Positions 34,161-37,330 of a DNA stretch of 37,330 nucleotides are shown here, in pieces. The DNA lies in NCBI GenBank assembly GCA_015490715.1, contig WFXH01000065.1, positions 1 through 37,330 of the forward strand, written 5' to 3'. The notes beneath the pieces were generated by a model. That model had not been told where the DNA came from, ran no database searches, and was given only the letters and a program-made list of their open reading frames with translations. The translations under genes and the position numbers were made by a program. Positions within the stretch are counted from its first letter, which is position 1, and each line of letters opens with the position of its first letter. The DNA is from Saprospiraceae bacterium. Lineage in GTDB: Bacteria; Bacteroidota; Bacteroidia; Chitinophagales; Saprospiraceae.

Positions 34161-35480
34161 ATGCGATTAACTTTACCTCTCTCCTTAGTCCTAAGGCTGT
34201 CGATCTTCGCTGTCATCAGCACATCTGCACAAGCGCAAAGTCAGTATAAAATCGTCGATGATACGATCCGATGGAGTAGATGTACCCTCTATGAGCAATC
34301 CACACTCTATGCTTCCTTAATTGTCTTCACACAAAATTGCACTGCTGATATGTCCGACACCCTCATAGCCTCCTGGAAAGCTTCCATAACGGGCGACGAA
34401 GATATGCTCCTCATACGCTCCAATGATTCGGCGGCTCATAAAATACGCTCCTTTCTCCACAAAAGACTTATCCTCTACGACGACGAAGACAAGGACCAAC
34501 TCTCCCCAAACACCTTCCTCGACAAATCCACACATACTGTTGGTACCATCATCCTCAACCACAACTGCTCGACGAATAAAACCGATACCCTCATCGTTGT
34601 CGCCAAAGTCGTCAACGACAGCATAGAAAAGATGAGCATAGCCCTGTTCCCCAATGACCCCGCCGCTAAAAAAATACGCACCTTCCTCTATCGATCCATT
34701 TTCCACCAAAAGCCGATACCCTTTGGGCTCCCTATCTTTCCAGAAAAGATCACCCTCTACGACGTCGCTTTTGAAGAATGGGATCTATGGGCAGACGAGG
34801 CTAATCTCCTTACCCTCAAGAGTATCCTCTCCTACGTCATCTCCCCTTCAAAAAAAGAGCTAAGCTCCCCAGATTTCGAGGAAAAACTTCAGGATTGGTT
34901 CGAAAGGTCAATAGCGGAAGCGTATCATCGCGTTTATGGATCCACCCAGAGCGTCGTACTGAACACCCCCGATTGGTTTGTCGTATTGACCTCCCAAGGA
35001 GGAGAAGGAACTGTCCTTGCTTCCGTCCACTACGATTGCTATTACGATCACTTTTTGAGAAAAACCGGAGAAAGGATCACCTTACGCGACATCATAGCTC
35101 CCGATAAGTGGGACAGCTTTGTCGACACCGTGAAATACTACCTGGCATACAAAGCTGAAATTTTTAGATCCGAACTCGATTATTTCGGCCCCGTAAAATC
35201 ATCCGACTACCACGTAATCGTCGACAGCATCTTCAAGAATCACGACGAATTTTTCGTACCCGAAAATACCTTCCTCCTCACTTACGACCACTTGCATATC
35301 TATTACACCGTGTTGGCTTGTACCTCTATGGCAGATTGGACCCGCGAGCTATTAATCAAAATTCCTCTGTCGTCTATCATTCCCCTTTCCCGCATGCCTT
35401 CACAGTTGCAAAAACTGCAAAACACCCCTGAAAAATACCGTGCACGTACTAAAATTATCGATTGCTGGAACTACCGGTAA
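34161..35480 (+). CDS. Exported protein with internal duplication and RsiV/DUF3298-like C-terminus
   Basis: 439 residues with a signal peptide (LPLSLVLRLSIFAVISTSAQAQ). Residues about 53-102 and 129-178 are an internal repeat: N-C-x5-DTLI, a Lys a few residues on, then ND-x-AA-x-KIR-x-FL in both. The C-terminal half (about 240-420) resembles the DUF3298/RsiV fold: TGERITLRDIIAPDKW, a helical linker, then FFVPENTFLLTYDHLHIYYT and LLIKIPLSSIIPL. In other bacteria this fold occurs in the extracytoplasmic part of anti-sigma factors and in lipoproteins, where it may bind lysozyme or wall ligands (family knowledge). No TM or sigma-binding domain is seen, so it is a soluble periplasmic or secreted protein. 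The exact function is unknown. Confidence 0.72.
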   Translation: MRLTLPLSLVLRLSIFAVISTSAQAQSQYKIVDDTIRWSRCTLYEQSTLYASLIVFTQNCTADMSDTLIASWKASITGDEDMLLIRSNDSAAHKIRSFLHKRLILYDDEDKDQLSPNTFLDKSTHTVGTIILNHNCSTNKTDTLIVVAKVVNDSIEKMSIALFPNDPAAKKIRTFLYRSIFHQKPIPFGLPIFPEKITLYDVAFEEWDLWADEANLLTLKSILSYVISPSKKELSSPDFEEKLQDWFERSIAEAYHRVYGSTQSVVLNTPDWFVVLTSQGGEGTVLASVHYDCYYDHFLRKTGERITLRDIIAPDKWDSFVDTVKYYLAYKAEIFRSELDYFGPVKSSDYHVIVDSIFKNHDEFFVPENTFLLTYDHLHIYYTVLACTSMADWTRELLIKIPLSSIIPLSRMPSQLQKLQNTPEKYRARTKIIDCWNYR

Positions 35481-35707
35481 AGACATCCTCACATGGTTGG
35501 GCCTCCAATTTGGCGAACTCCTTGATAAAATCGCGTATTGCCGTTCGACGTGTGCTTACTGCTATTTTCAAACATCAAGTACTCCGCAGTGCGCACACTG
35601 TTGATGGTTTATTACAATAAAAACAGCAGAAAACGACAGAATCGAGGCCAGCAAATTCCAATACAGTGCTATGACCACCTGTCTTCGGGATGGTCGCGTA
35701 TAGAAAA

Positions 35708-35726
35708 TGTCCAAAAATCATGGACA
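35708..35726 (-). terminator. Weak hairpin upstream of the convergent junction
   Basis: TGTCCA (35708-35713) and TGGACA (35721-35726) with a 7-base loop, followed on the minus strand by ATTTTC. It lies just downstream of the minus-strand gene ending at 35754 and may be its weak terminator. Confidence 0.4.
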
Positions 35727-35753
35727 CAAGGGTGAAGGCTCCCTCCTATCTCA

Positions 35754-36389
35754 TTAGTCCAATCGATAAGTCATTCCAACTGCCGCCGTGAAAAAGAATC
35801 CATCCCTCGTCCCCTCAATGGGATAAATCACCCACCCTGGGCTGATTCCTCCCCGCAGAAGCAAGTGCTTCCCCATCGGAACACTCAGATGAACCCCTAA
35901 AGATGCGAATCCAAACGTCTCGGGTTGGCTTTCAAATACGGTCTGAAAGAGCACAGATGGCTGCAAGGTCCACACCATCCGCGACCAGGTGTAGGAATAA
36001 ATGACATCTGTATGCCCAAGCACCACGACATCGCCGTTGCGCAGCGCCAGCATCGCCGTCATCAGCCGCCCACCAAGAGATATGCTGTGCCCAGAAGTGC
36101 TATGCATCAAATTGTATTTCCACACAGGACCCGTAAAAGTCGATGAGCTGACCATCCACCCTAAGTCCATCCGATCCGTCATTCCGTACGAATAACTCAG
36201 ATCCACATACGGAAGTACGTACGTGTTCAGTCCCTCGTAAAGTGCTCGTATGTGCTGTACATGCAGCTGAATATCAACCTTGGAGTTTCCGCGCCCCAGA
36301 GGGCGGGCATCGTCCATCCAGTGAAAGGGAACACATGATGCCACCATCATGCCTATACCCACGAGTAAACACGATCGAAATACCGACAT
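35754..36389 (-). CDS. Unknown lipoprotein, paralogue of the next gene upstream
   Basis: 211 residues with a lipoprotein signal (MSVFRSCLLVGIGMMVASC, Cys19). Directly after the anchor comes WMDDARPLGRGNSKVDIQL. Later segments (LSYSYGMTDRMDLGWMV, TFTGPVWKYNL, GHSISLGGRLM) and an aromatic beta-rich C-terminus ending GMTYRLD suggest an outer-membrane-associated, possibly barrel-like fold. Every one of these motifs recurs in the gene at 36477-37190. A near-consensus TACCTTGC (36429 to 36422) may give it its own promoter. I do not recognise the family; function unknown. Confidence 0.78.
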   Translation of the reverse strand: MSVFRSCLLVGIGMMVASCVPFHWMDDARPLGRGNSKVDIQLHVQHIRALYEGLNTYVLPYVDLSYSYGMTDRMDLGWMVSSSTFTGPVWKYNLMHSTSGHSISLGGRLMTAMLALRNGDVVVLGHTDVIYSYTWSRMVWTLQPSVLFQTVFESQPETFGFASLGVHLSVPMGKHLLLRGGISPGWVIYPIEGTRDGFFFTAAVGMTYRLD

Positions 36390-36476
36390 GTGCAGATGAG
36401 GGGTTTTGCTTTATCCAAGCTGCAAGGTAACAAAAACTCCCCACAGCCCTTAACCCCTTGCGTGAGTAGATATTGC

Positions 36477-37190
36477 TCACCTTATGTAATACGAAACTCC
36501 CCAGGTGATATTAAGCGTATAAAAACTTCTGGTCTTATCCTCCAGATCAAATAAGTAACTGTGCTGGAGGCCGACACGAAAATCGACGTTATCATCAAGG
36601 GCACTCGTTAGACTTAAACCCATGCTGGCATACCCTATTTTATAGCTATTCCTGATGATTTTATACTTATCATCGGTTTGGCCATATAAATAATACATAC
36701 CTATGGAGGGTTGGATAGTGTATGCAGTCCGAGAAAATGCGCGCGTATACCACAAATGCCCATCCACCGCGCTACCAATACGCCAACCATCATAAATACC
36801 AACTTCGTCGTACTCTAATAAGGATTTCAATGCCATTCGACCACCGATGGAGAGGATGTGCCCTGTGTTGCTTCTCGTAAGGCGGTATTTCCAGCTCGCT
36901 CCCGTGAGAGTGAACTGATTAAAAATGACCCCTACGTCCATCCGATTGGTAAGGCCATAGGATAATTGAAGGTTTCCCTTGGGCATAAGCCAGATATACC
37001 CGCTAAGCGCGTCCTCAGAGTCCTCTTGGATAATCACCTGTCTCATAATCTGCCCATCCACCCTCCAATTTCCGCGATCCAAGGTACGGGCATCATCCAG
37101 CCAGTAACTGGAAGCACAGGAGAGTAACATTCCAGAAAGGACTCCAAAAGCCAGGTGTCGCATCGTTGCATAGATTACTTGCGTCTTCAT
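36477..37190 (-). CDS. Unknown lipoprotein, tandem paralogue of 35754-36389
   Basis: 237 residues from ATG at 37190; the longest frame opens at 37244 but adds 18 residues before the signal, and a further in-frame ATG at 37163 is also possible. The signal ends GMLLSC. The mature start WLDDARTLDRGNWRVDGQI aligns with its neighbour, as do LSYGLTNRMDVGVIF, FTLTGASWKYRL and HILSIGGRMA. The C-terminus alternates aromatic and polar residues (FYTLNITWGVSYYIR), as in outer-membrane strands. It is more AT-rich than its neighbour, and 87 bp separate them. The 140 bp upstream are AT-rich with no exact promoter box. Function unknown; a recent-to-old tandem duplication is clear. Confidence 0.75.
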   Translation of the reverse strand: MKTQVIYATMRHLAFGVLSGMLLSCASSYWLDDARTLDRGNWRVDGQIMRQVIIQEDSEDALSGYIWLMPKGNLQLSYGLTNRMDVGVIFNQFTLTGASWKYRLTRSNTGHILSIGGRMALKSLLEYDEVGIYDGWRIGSAVDGHLWYTRAFSRTAYTIQPSIGMYYLYGQTDDKYKIIRNSYKIGYASMGLSLTSALDDNVDFRVGLQHSYLFDLEDKTRSFYTLNITWGVSYYIR

Positions 37191-37330
37191 AGTGTGTACA
37201 ATTTTTGCGCAATTTACAAAGAAAAACCCATACACAACCCGCATCCGATGTGCATTTGTGGATTTTTAACAAAATTTTAAAATATACGCGCTATACCCCC
37301 TTTTTATACATCTCCCTATTGAGCCTGAAA

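Noticed and set aside
35538-35735. A 65-codon plus-strand frame before the lipoprotein pair
   Set aside because: No domain or signal, and the opposite strand has a better coding-like frame at its left end.

Overview
The window reads as chromosomal DNA of a member of the Bacteroidota. The evidence is a fused SecDF, an ATP synthase cluster without beta and epsilon genes, a DUF4286 protein, SprB-like repeats with a probable type IX secretion tail, many lipoproteins, and repeated TAnnTTTG elements (the Bacteroidota -7 promoter box) just upstream of genes and tRNAs. Most genes look housekeeping and moderately GC-rich. The left 2.6 kb is visibly more AT-rich and looks accessory. No insertion sequence, CRISPR array, prophage or rRNA was seen.

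Left edge (1-2607): two minus-strand lipoproteins of unknown function. The second carries a 13-bp tandem repeat at its N-terminus that looks like a phase-variation switch. A 669-bp gap follows, holding a consensus promoter, a small ORF or gene relic, a MITE-like element and a hairpin. 2608-5510: a flippase-like membrane protein faces a three-gene minus-strand run (TonB-C-like lipoprotein, DUF4286, MltD-like transglycosylase). 5604-10496: an exported, degenerate histidine-phosphatase-like protein, valS, a PduO-type cobalamin adenosyltransferase and a TSUP-family exporter, all on the plus strand. 10531-20972: ABC-F protein, secDF and atpB-E-F-H-A-G, all on the minus strand, then an OmpA-like lipoprotein (21159-21902).

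22109-27529: a plus-strand trio of a large secreted metzincin protease, an outer-membrane barrel protein and a membrane-anchored endonuclease/exonuclease/phosphatase-family protein. 27590-29067: a minus-strand operon of ECF sigma factor, membrane anti-sigma candidate and Spy-like periplasmic protein. 29250-33865: thioredoxin, DUF58, rsmE (opposite strand), rseP, tRNA-Leu and a MoxR ATPase. 33974-37330: tRNA-Phe with a strong terminator, an exported DUF3298-like protein with an internal duplication, and two tandem paralogous lipoproteins of unknown function.

Cell-envelope work is the common thread: protein export (SecDF, T9SS cargo), envelope stress sensing (ECF/anti-sigma/Spy-like, RseP), wall turnover (MltD-like) and a repertoire of surface lipoproteins. 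The best candidates for something undescribed are the repeat-switched lipoprotein, the duplicated lipoprotein pair, the acidic-tailed anti-sigma operon and the protease/barrel/nuclease trio. Start codons were moved from the longest ORF wherever the first in-frame codon was a weak GTG/TTG or lay upstream of a clear signal peptide, family start or promoter box.
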